A DNA stretch of 64,000 nt from Sordariomycetes sp. S80-01Y (lineage: Eukaryota; Ascomycota; Sordariomycetes): contig JAXQJY010000027.1 of assembly GCA_037042185.1 (NCBI GenBank), positions 1,674,001 to 1,738,000 on the forward strand. Direction: 5' to 3'. Positions 1-14,106 of this stretch are shown in pieces. The notes under the pieces are model-generated. The model was not told where the DNA came from. It ran no database searches and saw only the letters and a program-made list of their open reading frames with translations. Made by a program: the position numbers and the translations under genes. How positions within the stretch are numbered: the first letter of the stretch is position 1; every line of letters starts with the position of its first letter.

Positions 1-1215
1 CAGGGAAGTTCTTCTCGGCGCACCTCTGCGAGCAGAACAGTGTCGCTTGCTTCTCATCTAGGCATTCGTTACACGCCACGAAGCAGTCCGACTCGTCCTC
101 CATCATGTCGTCTTCGTCGTCTTCCCATACGCATCGCTCCGCAGCGCTGCAGCCGTGTGCTTGAGATGCGTGGGCGTCCTGGAGTCATGAGCTTGGTGCG
201 AGGCGCATATTCAGGGGTTACTCACCTCGTCTTTCTCCGCGCACTCATCGGAGCATCTGACCCTGGGTTGTGCGTCGCCTCCTATCTCAAAAATGGTTTG
301 GCAAACGATGCACGAGTTCCACTGCCCAGCCTCTTTTGGCTGGCCTCCGCAAACAACGCATTGCAGATCGTAATATTGCTTGTTTGGCTGTGGCCCTTGA
401 GCACCCTGCGCCTTGCTCTTAGCTTGGGCTCTACTTTGCTCAAAAGCCATCTTCGCCCGCTTCAGTTCGTCCAGCCTGTTTTGGTGCTTCTCGAGCTGTG
501 CCTGTATGCTTCTGTCCTCCTGACGTGCCGACGTGATCTTGTCCATAACATCTTCCAGTGTCATGCTGTCGTCTCGCTCGTACATGTCCAGATAGGGCTG
601 GGCATGTGGCTGAGTCTCTCCACTCTCGCGGTCCTTGAAGAATTCCCGAATGTATAGTTGTTTGAGCGCTGCGGGATCCCCTTCGGTGGCTGCGACCTCT
701 GCGGCAAACTTGTCCACCTGGTCAGACCAGTCCTTCGGCATGCCAACGGCCCTAGACACCTCTGCAACGAGCTCTGACCTCGACCGATCTGGATCGTCCA
801 ATAGAGCCCGTACCTCGTCTATGTCGACGCCGGACTGCGCGACTGCCAGAAACTCGGGATGCCTCCGTAGCACGCTTCTATACCAAGCCTCCTTCTCGGA
901 CCCGATGTTATCTTCAATGTCCTTAAATGTGGCCTTGCGCTCTTTCGCTTCTGTGAAAATCATCTCCAAGCTGGATGCGACTGATATTCGCCCCAGGAAC
1001 CATTCGCGGTCTGTGTTATCCTTGTAGCGGCTGAACATGCGATCAAGAACTTTATCGAAGCACTCGCGGCACTCGGCGACGTGCTTCGTGTTGTGTTCGG
1101 CCTGGCACGTGGTCTTGATGTCCTGGATGTCTTTGGCGCATTGTTGCTTCTGCTTTCGGGCGACGTTGAGCGCTGTCCAGTTCTCAGGCATCGCATGATT
1201 GGACGTAAGCGCCAT
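1..1215 (-). CDS. Cys-rich hypothetical protein, 3' part cut by window edge
   Basis: I do not recognise this gene. The exons I read are 1215..226 and 178..1, with a 47-bp GT-AG intron between them; the protein runs off the window. The start is the ATG at 1215; the open frame continues upstream but only from a TTG. The product is hydrophilic, with a coiled-coil-like stretch rich in Glu, Lys and Gln around residues 215-285. The C-terminal part then carries a series of Cys pairs (CVVCG, CIVC, CSDEC and, after the intron, CNEC and CSQRC), as in a MYND-like or other zinc-binding module. The second exon keeps the same Cys spacing, which supports the intron. SF3B5 is transcribed away from it, about 400 bp upstream. 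Function unknown; DNA or protein binding through zinc is only an inference. Confidence 0.7.
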
Positions 1216-1621
1216 GTTGATACTTAAGCGCCCACGGCGCCTTAGGCAATCTTGAGTCCCAGGCCAGTGTTCGACGGACTTCAAACTCAGCTGCGTGGGT
1301 TGAGACGCGTGCTCTCAAGAGAGTTGCGCGACGGTGCGCGTCGTGAGGAGGACTTGTGTTTACAAAAATAAACTCAAACTAAGTACTCTCCTGAAAGAAT
1401 CACAGGATACTGACAACCCTCGACATGAAAGGAGGAGTTGCGTTGACGATGATGAGGTGAAGTTCAAGGTCTCGTTGAGGGATGAAGTGGGTCCGAAGAT
1501 CTTCCGCCGTGGTGAAGTTCTCGAGGTTCATAGCCTTCCACCCTTCCCTACCCAACCCCGACAACATCAACCAAGCCAGCCTCGTCTAGACCAGTCACGC
1601 ATTCACACGCACGTCGTCATC

Positions 1622-1981
1622 ATGGTAAGACGCCCACCCGGATCTCTACGTATTCACCGTCTAACCTGTCTCAGGCCGACAAGCTTCGCAACCAGCAAGA
1701 ACTCGAGCGCCTCCAGGCGAAGTACATTGGCACTGGCCATCCCGATACCACGAGCTGGGAGTGGCGCACCAACATCCAGCGCGACACATACTCGTCCATT
1801 GCTGGCCACCGGCCCCTGCTATCATACATTGCGCTAGCGGAGAACGAGCCTGTGGCCAAGGTTCGGGCGCAGATGATTCGGGTATGTCACTAATGTGGAA
1901 AGGGTCGAATGCGTGGGCTGACCTGACGTGCAGAAAATGATCTCGCCCTGCGGACCGCCGCCTCCGAGAGAAGATAGCTGA
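1622..1981 (+). CDS. SF3B5: Splicing factor 3B subunit 5 (SF3b10/Ysf3 family)
   Basis: Small subunit of the SF3b complex of U2 snRNP, which helps hold the branch-point adenosine in the nucleus. Three coding exons: 1622-1624 (the ATG alone), 1675-1881 and 1934-1981, joined by GT-AG introns, give 85 residues; the human protein has 86. The family signature is plain: the YIGTGHPDTT segment, then WEW, a central RDTYSS region, the ALAENE segment, and a C-terminal KMISPCGPP. The first intron follows directly on the start codon, so the first coding exon is three bases long. The next gene, Nse3, converges on it from the other strand. Family assignment is secure; only the tiny first exon needs transcript support. 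Confidence 0.93.
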
Positions 1982-2088
1982 GGGGACGTCCAGCGACCAT
2001 GACGCAAGGTGATGTGGAGTTTATGAGGTTCCTGCCTCGGTGCTCTCTTTGGGCGCCACGGGTGGTCATGCGCGACGGGACTCCAGCT

Positions 2089-3172
2089 CTATTCGCTACC
2101 GTCCCGATTCCCGTCCTCGACCGCAGTCTCGCCTTCGCTCTCGGCCGCCTCGTCGACCGCTCTATCCTTGATACCAAGACTGGCCTTGAGTTTCTTCTCC
2201 AACTCCGCATCCGTACCACCGTACACCTCCCGAGCCATGCCCATCACACCATCGAGACCAATCTCTTCTTTGGCGCGCGGACCAACGTGCCAAGTGACGG
2301 TGTGCTCGCCGTCCTGACCGGCGGGTGGCCGGTCTACTCTTTTGATCACATAGAGCTGTTTCTCCATCTTCTTGAGCGTCATTTCGGTCTTCTCGTTCGA
2401 GACATTTCGGTCGGCGTTCAGACGAACGAGGAATCTCTTCAGCTTTTGGTCGCTCAGCTCGCCGCTGCTGAGCCATATGCAGGATACGACAAGGTTGCAG
2501 AACCCGACGTTCGTCGCTTCCTCCTCGTTGCTCGGATTCTTGGCGGGCGGTATTATCGAAGCGCTTCGATAGGCGTCCGGGAGGATCGAGCAAAGGATGT
2601 ACTGGCCGGAGCCAGCCTTCTCTTTGGCGTTGGAACTCATTGCTGTACGTAGTCAGAATAAAGCCAATGCCTCCAAAATTTTGGCACGAACCTTTCCGCT
2701 TCTCGTGCAGCGTCATCTTCTCTCGTACGGGTAGCTCGCGTAGCTCCATCCCCCATACAAGCTTCAGAAGCTTCTGTGCCAACGCAAAGATCCTCTTCCA
2801 TGACCGACCCCTATCACCAAGTACTAAGTCCAGTGAGCATGCGAAAACTCGTCGAGTATAGCCGGCATACCTCTCTCTTTGACGCCATCTCGGCGGATAG
2901 GTATCCGAGCGTACTCGCACGAGAGCGCATAACGTACAAGCTTCTTCGCGAGGATGTCGTCCTCACTTTGCTGTGCTGCGCTGTCGTCCACCTCCATGCT
3001 CTCGTCGGCAGAGTCATCTTCGCTCTCGTCATCGGATTGCATTTGGTTTCGTCGTTGTCTTGGGCGGGGAGATTCTTCGTCGTCTGACTCGTTCCTCTGG
3101 GCGTTGGTTAGTGAATTGGTTCGCGTGAGGTGGGAAGCAACGCACAGTCCGCCGCCGTCCCTGTGGAGGCAT
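2089..3172 (-). CDS. Nse3-like MAGE-domain subunit of the SMC5/6 complex
   Basis: Likely Nse3, the MAGE-domain kleisin-binding subunit of the SMC5-SMC6 DNA repair complex. Exons 3172..3146, 3096..2871, 2823..2692 and 2642..2089 join in frame to 312 residues. The N-terminus (to about residue 55) is acidic and basic low-complexity. The MAGE homology region follows from about residue 60, with the LAKKLVRYALSCEY helix, the LRELPVREKM segment, ILPDAYR, and a C-terminal winged-helix part ending near TVTWHVGPRAKEEI. The C-terminal 40 residues are Glu/Asp rich. The first coding exon has only 27 bases. It lies head-to-head with the mitochondrial gene at 3460 (about 290 bp between starts) and tail-to-tail with SF3B5. 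The assignment rests on family recognition of the MAGE domain; fungi usually have a single MAGE gene, which makes Nse3 the natural reading. Confidence 0.82.
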
Positions 3173-3459
3173 ATTGTCTGCTGTGAAGGTCTTGCCACAA
3201 TCCTCGGGGAGGATACGTATTATCCAACAGGGAATTCCACACTTTGTAACAGAATTATCGTCGTTGATTGCTTTGCATACAGTATTAATCGTAGAGGGGC
3301 AGGCAGGCGGCTTGCACGAACGCGCCGGGGCGCAAGAAGACGCGTTGGGCTTATCGATAAGCCGAAAAGTTTGGGAGCTCCTTTCAGGGTCTGGTCGCAA
3401 ATGCTGCTCCCCAGCGCAACGGCTCTCGACGTTGCCAACGTCTTTTTTCTAGTTCCTCA

Positions 3460-6400
3460 ATGCTCTCGAAAGTAGCATGCGCACGGCGCGTATGCCTGTC
3501 ATGCCAATATGGCGTCGCGCAACGGATAGCTGCCCGCCCACGCCTCCTACCGCTCCAGCGCGACCTCGGCCAACGATGGTATGCTTCGAACCATTTCGCG
3601 AATGACAACGTTCTCGAAGCTATGATGAGCGGAAGGAGGAGCGCAGGGCAGGATCTTCAGAAACAGAAGAAGAGGGGGAAAGGTCGTCGGCAGAAGCGCA
3701 CCAACCCGAGGGCCGACACCAATGCTTCCTGGTGGGAGCCCGAGGGAGCACAGCTCAGCCAGTCGCCCCAAGGGCAACTGCTTGCGAAATCGCCGCCACT
3801 CCCTGAACAACGGACAGTCGAGCATAATCCTTTCGAAGAAGAAGTCGAACCCTCGACTACCGAGAAAGTTCCTTCGGAGACAACGAACGAATCGGCCATC
3901 GACGAGTCGTCTCCTCACGAAGAGTCAACCGAACCGCCTGTCGACAAGACCTTTCCTAGCGAGGGACCAACCGAGGAGCTCAGTGAGGAAGTCGGGGACG
4001 CAGATTATCCAATACAACGGGTCACTAGCCGTGGATTCTCGCCCGACGACTTCTCTCAATGGGCGGCTGGGGAAGGCGAACCTTCGAGCGAGGTCCTGAA
4101 GCACTTCCAAGACACCTGGCAACCGTACGTTGTTGGAAAAACGAGGCTAGACAGACAGAATGTCGGAGTTGGTGCCTTGGGCCAGCGATTCAATGCTCTA
4201 GTCATGAAGGACCCTGATACTCTGGGTCACAACGAAGGGCGGATCGTCACTGCGGCAAAGGACCTCCCTCCGTCGATACCTTTTGATCTGGAAGGTTTTG
4301 CGCCTGCAGAGATAGAGAACATGGAACCTGATGAGGAGGCCTTTGAGAACCTCGATGCTTTACGGCCTACAGACTCTTCGACACTTACAAGGCATGATTT
4401 CGAATCTCTGAGAGATTTGATAGCCGACGGCTTCAACGGGAGCCAGCTTGTCATGTACTGGCGGACGCACAGGGACCCGGAGGAGAAGCCCGCATACGAC
4501 AGCGCAACGTACCCCTGGCTCCAAGACCTAGGCACGTGGACTCCAGTAGACCAAGACGGCGTCCACAAGCTTAGCCGGGAGAAGAAGGCAAAGCGGTACT
4601 ATGCCTATCGCATCTTGACCCGGATTTGGGGCTTGCAGATCCAAGAGGAAGTTGAGATACCTGGCCGAGTCGTCGCCAAGCTCCGTAACCTTCCACACAC
4701 TCTAATCACTCGTAAGTAGACCTCTGCGCCTGCACGTCCTCAAGTTCACATTTGACAGGTCCCTCTATCGGGATTCTCGATCAAATCCAGGCAGACCTCC
4801 TAGACGAGACAGCCGGCGAGAAGATCACCTCCAGCAAGGCCCATCGCACCCTGGAAATAGTCGCTCGCAAGCCCGTGGTACCGTTCGTCCTCGCCCAGAT
4901 CGATTCAATGCTACAGGCATTGGCAAGACAGGCCGTCAGCCTCGAGGGGGTCGATAAAGCGCTTCTCAGAAAAGAGGCTCTCGACGAGCTGGAGAAGGTG
5001 ACCAAGACCATCATTCTGACGAGTCCTTCGCCTGAAGTATGTCCAGTCCCGGCACTTGCGATTTCCGACTAACAGCAGACAGAGCACTCATATCGACGTA
5101 TGCTGGCCTCGAGGTGCCGCAGAGAGCGGAGAGGCTTTGCAGTCCAACACCGAGACCCCGGGAGACATCGTCCGTCGTCTATTGCTCGGACGACAAACAC
5201 CAGTCGTGACGACCGAAGAGCAAGTTATCGGCAAGCGTTTCCGCGGCGAAGGTATTGCGGCCAAAGCGGGCACGCTGACTCCTTATCATCGAGAGAACCG
5301 GAGCATGTCTTGGAAGAATCGCTTGGCATCGTGGACCAGACTCGTCACGCCAGTCGTCGTCCCTGCCGAGTTGAAGAAGAATCGGCAGATGAAGGTAGCC
5401 GGCAAAGTCACCTTTCCGCACATGGATGAGATTAGCAAAGGGTCGCCTGACACGCTCGTTGCTACTTTCGGACATATCCTCCACGCTCCAACACCCAAAG
5501 CCAAAGGCAAGGGGAAAGGCAGGACGACGAAGACGTACCGACGGGCTCTCTCTCCCATCGTGCCCCATCCCGCAGCTTTCACCGAACTCGCACCTGGTGG
5601 TGGAGAGATTACGAGGGACGACTCCATGGTGATGCACTTCATTCCCTCTCCCGAGGGCACGGGGGGCACAGGGCCACCATTGAAGTTGACCGTGCCCTTC
5701 ACGGGCGACGAAGACTTCTCCAACTTCAGTCTGCCAAGCGAATCGACACTAGCAGCGCCCAGGTCCCCGTTTATCAAGGACCTCCTTTTCCCGGAAAACA
5801 CCGTTGATGTGCGGGTCGAGAGGCGCCAAGATCTACCTCTCGATCTGAACCACCAAAGCGCTTTCAAAGACTTCATCTCTGCGTCCGAGTTTAATCTGGA
5901 CGAAGGGCGACTGCTTACACCAAGCAGCGCGAACTTTACCCTCCCCAAATCTTGGCTTACGAAGCCCGGCCTGAAAGCCGACACCAGTGAGGAAACAATT
6001 GAGGTTCCATATCTATTTGGCGGTCTTGAAATGCGCCAGTCCATAAGCATGCCGTGGCAGGATGGCACAAACCTTCGATATGAGTCCGTCGAAGCTGGAC
6101 AACACAGCGGCACCCGCCAGGAGCTCTCCTTCGTGCTAGACCTCGTCGACAAATCAAGGTCAGAAGTCGAAGCATCCGTGAACAGCTTCTTGACCCTGCT
6201 CGGGGACGCGGTGGAGGGCAAGTGCTGGTCGTGGAGCCAGGGCGTTTCCAAGGTCCATGAACTGCCGCCCCAGGACGATCCGGTCTGGGATCAGTTCAGG
6301 CCACAACCATCCTCAAGTCTAGGCGCCGACGAGAGCCAGGAACAAAGTATAGAGCAGACCGAATGTGAGGCCGCCGTTGCTGAGGTGGAAGATGAACTCA

Positions 6401-6579
6401 GCAGTAAACACGCATCTGAGATCGAAATGGAAGCCCCAATCGATGTTGCTCAACAGAGGGAAACTACAGAGGAGACCGTTGTCCCAAGAAGTGAACCCGT
6501 CGACTGGGACTCGGCACCTCTGGCTCCGCCATCGAACCATCAAGCCAGAGCCAGAGATTTGGGGTCACAAGAAGACTGA
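3460..6579 (+). CDS. Mitochondrial protein, probable Sls1-type inner-membrane regulator
   Basis: Exons 3460-4711, 4759-5036 and 5083-6579 give 1008 residues. The N-terminus (Arg, Ala, Cys and Leu rich, no acidic residues for about 45 positions) looks like a mitochondrial presequence. A low-complexity Glu/Ser/Thr/Pro stretch follows (about 110-185). The centre has a conserved-looking block from about 280 to 520, including a KH-like segment around SKAHRTLEIVARKPVV, and an acidic C-terminus. I read this as the fungal SLS family, whose yeast member is a matrix-side inner-membrane protein linking mitochondrial transcription to translation. The fungal protein is longer than the yeast one. The presequence and splice frame are seen directly; the Sls1 identity is an inference from overall architecture and is not secure. 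Confidence 0.55.
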
Positions 6580-7507
6580 TTGTCGGTTCACCGACTCAAG
6601 TTGCTCTACTTCTTCAGCAAGCCCATTTTCACGGGCTTCTTTTCCCGATACCTTGAAGCAATGGACTCAACCCCATATGAATATGCCGACAGGCCCATTC
6701 TACGAGCCACGGGGGCTCAGGAACACGGAGTTGGGCACCAGAAGAACATGAGATCATGTACTCCAAGGCACTCGCCGCACAGCTAGATGGCGCTCATATT
6801 GCGTTCACCTCGAGGTGTTACAGCGCATCTTTTGACACTTTCTAGCGAACTATTGCTTGCAAAAGGGAGTCACACGTTGGAGAAGTGAGGGATACTATAT
6901 AAGCAAAATTGCTGATCAAGTTGTTGCAGGGGGGATTGGCAGAGGATTTGGCTACGCAAGGTAAGTCCATCGGGCCGATGGGCTCCAGACGTGAGGAAGA
7001 AAATTGAGAGTCAGCTTCGCATCTCATCACGGCGTTTCACGGGACCCTTCAGGGATGATTTAGCACGACGGCAGGCGATCTGTACAACATGTAAATTAGT
7101 AGCATCTAGAATAGCGTCAGAGCATTTATTGTAATCAGCGCATAGACTGCCGTCAATTGTCGAGCTAAGGGTGTCCCAAGGTCACATAGCTGAGGCGCAC
7201 GACATAAAGTTGAGGTCGGCGCACGAACAGCACAAGGATATTAACACCCAGGTTCACACGTGCAAGGGCAGCTGAAAGAGGTGGCTACAAAGGAAAAGTG
7301 TTCAGATTTTCTCTACATCTAGAGTTATCCTTTTGTTGTCCTGACATACGACGGTGAGGTCGGTAAATCCCAACGCCCGACTCGTCATGCGTCCCAAGAT
7401 ATCATCGTCATCGCAGTATCATTTCGTCGTAGAAGCAAGTACAGTAACCTGTGAGCACAAGCTACGTCGCGAGCACCCAAGGCGATAAAGCCGATGGAGG
7501 AAGGCGC
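6580..7507. other. Intergenic, 3' flanks of convergent genes
   Basis: Sits between the stop of the Sls1-like gene and the stop of TEF1, so it holds two 3' regions. Only short open frames occur. A TATA-like string (actatataag) near 6893 has no gene behind it that I can see. Confidence 0.6.
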
Positions 7508-9520
<2,013 letters not shown>

Positions 9521-9782
9521 GATTGCGGTATTGAGAGATGAGTTTTGTTGGTTGGTTTTGTGTCTATTTCGAGCAACGAAGGTCAGCCGAGCGATTCTCG
9601 AAAGCGCGCGCGATGGTGCGTAGAGGAGCGGAAAGTAAGGATGGCGACGGTTCTGAGGAGCGCGTCGAGGTCGTCAGGCGAGAGGAGGGAGGCTTACTGC
9701 GCAGGTGACGAAGCTTGTTCGATCGGTGTGTGCGGACAAAGAGGAAAGAAAATTCGGCTGTGCGAGTGGGAGGGGAGGAAGG

Positions 9783-9790
9783 GTTTAAAA
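9783..9790 (-). promoter_or_regulatory. TATA-like element of tef1
   Basis: The minus strand reads TTTTAAACCC here, about 265 bp upstream of the tef1 start codon. It is followed by a pyrimidine-rich leader (the plus strand shows ggaggggaggaag). This is the usual layout of a strongly expressed fungal gene; position and function are inferred. Confidence 0.4.
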
Positions 9791-12190
9791 GAGGATCACC
9801 ATGGTGGAGGGGAAGTGACCTCAAAAGATGAGGGGTCGATAGGCTGCCCCACTATGGCAACAAGTCCCCGAGTGTGATTGGTGCCAGCGCGTAAGTGGGC
9901 TGTTCAAATTTTCACTGTTTGAACTTTCACCTCATCATGGTTCCAGCACTTGCAGTTGCGGACAGGTGTTAGGTTCCAATCAGTTGTGTGCCCAAGTGTC
10001 GCCCCCTGGAGTCGTGTGCCAGCTTCAGCCTGGAAACTCGACTGCCTTGCAGCTCCTTGACGTTCCCGATCTAATCTAGACTAATCTGTGGCTTTAGCTG
10101 GGTGCAAGACGCGTGCAGAGGGCATTTTAGGCCGGGTGCTGCTTGGTGCAGTGTTCGAGCAGCTTGGTTCATCCTCAGGCTCCGAGACACAGAATTTTCG
10201 TTTTTCTGGATATTTTTTTCGTAGCGCCGGTCCCAGTGAGCTCATTTCAATGGAGCCCTTGATGCCCATCCGCGGCGTGAGTCACGAACTTGACTTTGAG
10301 CCCCGGATACCTTATGCCTTTCGACGTGGGGATTTTGCTATCATTGTCTAAAGACAAGATTCGGTCTAGATCGGACTCTACAGTCCCAGGACTATGTGCG
10401 TTGTATTGCGCATCTCGGCGGAGGTCATCTCCAGCCCTCGAATTGCCCCTCCATTGTTTTGGGCGAGCCCCTCCCCCTCTTCGAGTTACTGCCCCGCCGC
10501 CCCTCCGACGTCACTGAGCCTGGCTGACCGGGAGGTTGGGCCCACTCTAATCCCATCATGATCTGAATAGGGATGTCCTGTCCTAGGCATCTGAGCACAA
10601 GATATTGTGCTTTTGAAGAATGAGTATGTGAGAAAACAAAATTCCTTTAGCTGATTTGAGTATTGGGATAGCCCGAAAGCCTCATGCAGTTCACTTCCGC
10701 AGCTCCACAAAGCTCGACGGTGTCGCACCATTTCGCAAAAAATGCGACGAGCCCAACCAACACCACATAACTGCAAATCCGCCGTGAAGAACGTCCTAAA
10801 TATATCTAAATCAATGTACCTGAAAAAATACAGGAGATCCGAATGTTGGCTCCTACATATGACTTTTCTTAGGTCGCATGAGCGGGCGGTCGTCGTGTTC
10901 GGTCTCTGGGTGTACAGGGTAAAGTAGAAATATATTTACCCGCCCGTAGATCGCGGACTTCGGGAGGTCGCCTCACAGCCGACGAGCTTCATTGCACTTG
11001 CAATTATCATTTCCGGAGTTGCGATAGCAAGTTTGAGGATGGCAGACCGAAAAAAGGAAATGCATACTCATTCATTCACCTGAGCCTAAATGCGATGTCT
11101 CAGGAGAACGGTTTCTCAGAAGCACGCCGCCGCAAGCCGCTGCACATCCGTCGCTTGCAGGGAATACCGTCTCGCCAGGAAAAAGGTCGGCTGTCTCTAT
11201 TCCAAAGAAATCCCGAACGCTGCTCCGGAGTATTCCGCCCGGACTCCCTGCTCATGTAATTGCGGCGATGTCTGCTCACTTACTCACCACCATCGCGGGC
11301 AACCAACCGGGCGGTGTTCCCAGTCTCGACCTTGAACGGATTTCCAAGTTGCCCAGTCTGTCGATGCATGGCAAATGGACTATTTTGTCTCGAGTCAACT
11401 CCACCTCATCTGTTTTGAGGGCCGGACCACCCCTGTTGTTTACATCTTTCCCAATTGGGACTGAGTCGCCTGGAGCCCCTTTCTTTTATTATTATTATTA
11501 ATATTTTTTTTTACAGCGCCATCCGATCTGCTGCACATCGATAGCAGCCCAGAACCACCATATCTAGCATCAGACATGCAATTGAAACCCGCAAAATCCA
11601 TTGATTAACGCAATACACTGTGAGAGACCCCAAAGACGAGAGCATAACCCTTAACCACCAAAATCCTCGTGGTGCAGCCGGCGCCTCTGAGTCGCACCTG
11701 CTGGACCAGATAAAGTTGACGCACTTTTCTCTTGCACTAAACTTAGAATGACGAATGGCTCATATAAAGCCGGAAGATTTGCGGCCAGATTCACCTTTCA
11801 ACTTAGACTCTTTACTTCGCTGGTACCTCAAGTCCGACAGATTCTGCTTAACCTCTTACCACATGGACAAAGTCCCCCACTGCTCATATTCGCCCGGATC
11901 TTCAAGTCTACTATCAATCCTATCATCACTCCGCCATCACTATAGCCATCACTCTAGCCATCCCTCTCGGCATACAGTCACTCCGCCACTCGCATGGCGA
12001 CATATAAGAAGACCGTCACATATATGCGCACCGATCGTGTGGCCATGACTGGAGAGCAATGAAACGGACAGGCCCATGAGACTCTTCAGAACGGAGAGCT
12101 TCTGCGCTTCCTTGAATAGGCTTTGACGCCCTCCCAGACGATCAGACTTGGCGTATTTGTGATTACACAAGCGTTGATCTATCCTGGTAC
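9791..12190. other. Gene-poor stretch upstream of tef1
   Basis: No convincing gene. The first several hundred bases probably belong to the tef1 promoter. Open frames are short and of mixed composition. A small TTA/T-rich patch lies at about 11487-11514. No terminal repeats or transposase-like motifs were seen. Confidence 0.5.
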
Positions 12191-13600
12191 CCAGTGCCAG
12201 GATCTCCATCAATCGAGGCCATCAACTCTACCATGACTGCGTACGGACCCTACAAGAACATAGCCTCCATACTAGAGGACCTGAAAGGATTCGCACACAA
12301 GTACAAGAAAGAGGTCGGCCTAAACGCTCTCGATGCGATGCTTGCGTACTTCCTTTGCCACATTCGCATCTTGCGCGGCTGAGAGAATAGAGTAAAACCT
12401 CTCGTCCAGTTGCATCATATCTTCGAAAAGATTCTGACAGCTGCGCAATGCTACAAAGACAACGAGCCGCCCTTCTTCGTCGTTCTCAACACACCACGCG
12501 AGGCCTGCCTGTTCGATCAGGACCTGGAGCACCCAACCCCTCAAGGGCGAATCGGAGCGATGGGTGTCTTTACCCATACGACCGGGGAACTGAAGTCCAG
12601 ACACAACGGAATTCCGACCCGCACCGGAGCCGGCCGCGCCGGTGGAATCAGGTGACAAAACAACGACCGAAGGGGCCCTGGGGCGCCACTACATCCATGG
12701 AACTTGTCCAGGGGATTTGATCCGTAGACTCAAGGATGTCCAACTCGAAGAACTATTGCTCCCTTGCCCTCGCAGTACGGTGCGGGATGAAGGAACCATC
12801 ACTGTGACGGCTCATCAGCTACAGGCCGCTCGACCCTGAGCATGGAATGGCTCGATTCGATCAACCAGGCAGATGGGCCTCTTGGCGGCGATCAGATCAA
12901 GTTCCTGGGAGGCACCTACGCGGTCGGCATGATCGCTGCCATGAGCAAGACCGACAGATGCCAACTGATGGGCGTCCTGCAACAGCACAAGAACCGAGCC
13001 ACCAAAAATTTGTTGAAGGCCTGCAAGTAGTTCCGCGCAAGGGATGGTGAAGATTACATCAAGACGCTCAAAGGGTTCAAGCATCTTCCTACTTTATGGA
13101 CGGAGAATCCTTACCGTCAAGTTGCTCGAGACTTAGCAGTCATCGCTGCTAGTCCGCGTAACCAAGTCTATCTTTCTCGTCGGTCAAGACTTCAACAATC
13201 GTCTTAAGCTACCCGACGCCCAAACCCGAATGGCACGAGCCTGGTGCGACGCAGCGATCGAGAAAGGGACATCTCTGAAGCTGCCCGAAGAGATACCGCG
13301 ATGGCATGATGCGATCCTCAAAGCTGAGGTTCCAAACCTTGAACTGCCGGCACACCTGATCCAACGCCCCCGACAGACCGAAGAGGGGAAAACGAAGCGT
13401 GTGATGGAAAGCGTGGTGCTCCCAGGCGACATTGACGATGACGATTCTCGCGCCGGTTGGGCGAGCCGCTTCGAAGCTCTCGCGAAGTTCCGCCAGACCT
13501 TACCATATGAAATTCGACAAGTCTTCGACGCATTGATGTCGTGGCTGTCACAACAACCCGATGTCGCAGCGACTTTGCCGGCCGTGATTGCCACATGAAA
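12190..13600 (+). pseudogene. Decayed coding remnant of unknown family
   Basis: Several plus-strand open stretches follow one another in shifting frames, each with protein-like composition: 12236-12382, 12410-12655, 12842-13030, 13030-13160 and 13185-13598. Stops or frame changes interrupt them (for example between AVIAAS and FLVGQDFNNRLKLPD near 13150-13190). The last piece (about 137 residues, with segments such as WHDAILKAEVPNLELPAHL and RFEALAKFRQTLPYEIRQ) is the best preserved. I do not recognise the parent family; a gag-like mobile-element protein or a lost gene are both possible. It could also be a live gene with introns, but I could not join the pieces with sensible splice sites. Confidence 0.4.
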
Positions 13601-14106
13601 TCACCTGCACACTGAACGACTGCCCTGGCAGGGAAATGCCACAGAAGCTGTCCAATTTGCAAGTCCAAGTTGGCAACACTTACATCTCAACCAGGGCTCA
13701 CGCACGCTACACGCCACCGGACAGCACCAGTGTCTTGCCCTTATTCTTCCTTCACTAGACATTCACACCTGACCGCGGGGTTCAGGAACACCAAAAGTAT
13801 TTTCAACGGTCCACCTCAACTCTCAATGTCTTTGAAGACGTGACTTTCTGGGCGACAATGATCTGGCCTACGTTGCTGGCCTCTTCAGTATTATTAACAG
13901 TGCTTACACAGCCGCGGGCTGGCCTGAGGCCCGAAACAAGAACCGCAAGCGAGCGTCGGAATATGACAGAGATGTCAAGTCATCAGAAGTATCTTCAAAT
14001 TCTCACTGCCTGGCACAAGCGTTCTTCATGCTAACACATTGTGGGAACGATCACAGCAATACTCTTCAAAAGTGATTCATTGTTCATCAGTTAACTAATG
14101 GGCCAT
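13601..14106. other. Intergenic, no gene seen
   Basis: Lies between the decayed remnant and the 3' end of the secreted protein gene. No feature could be supported. Confidence 0.5.

Noticed and set aside
5286-6251. 321-codon minus-strand open frame
   Set aside because: Antisense to exon 3 of the Sls1-like gene, Ser/Arg-rich with no domain.
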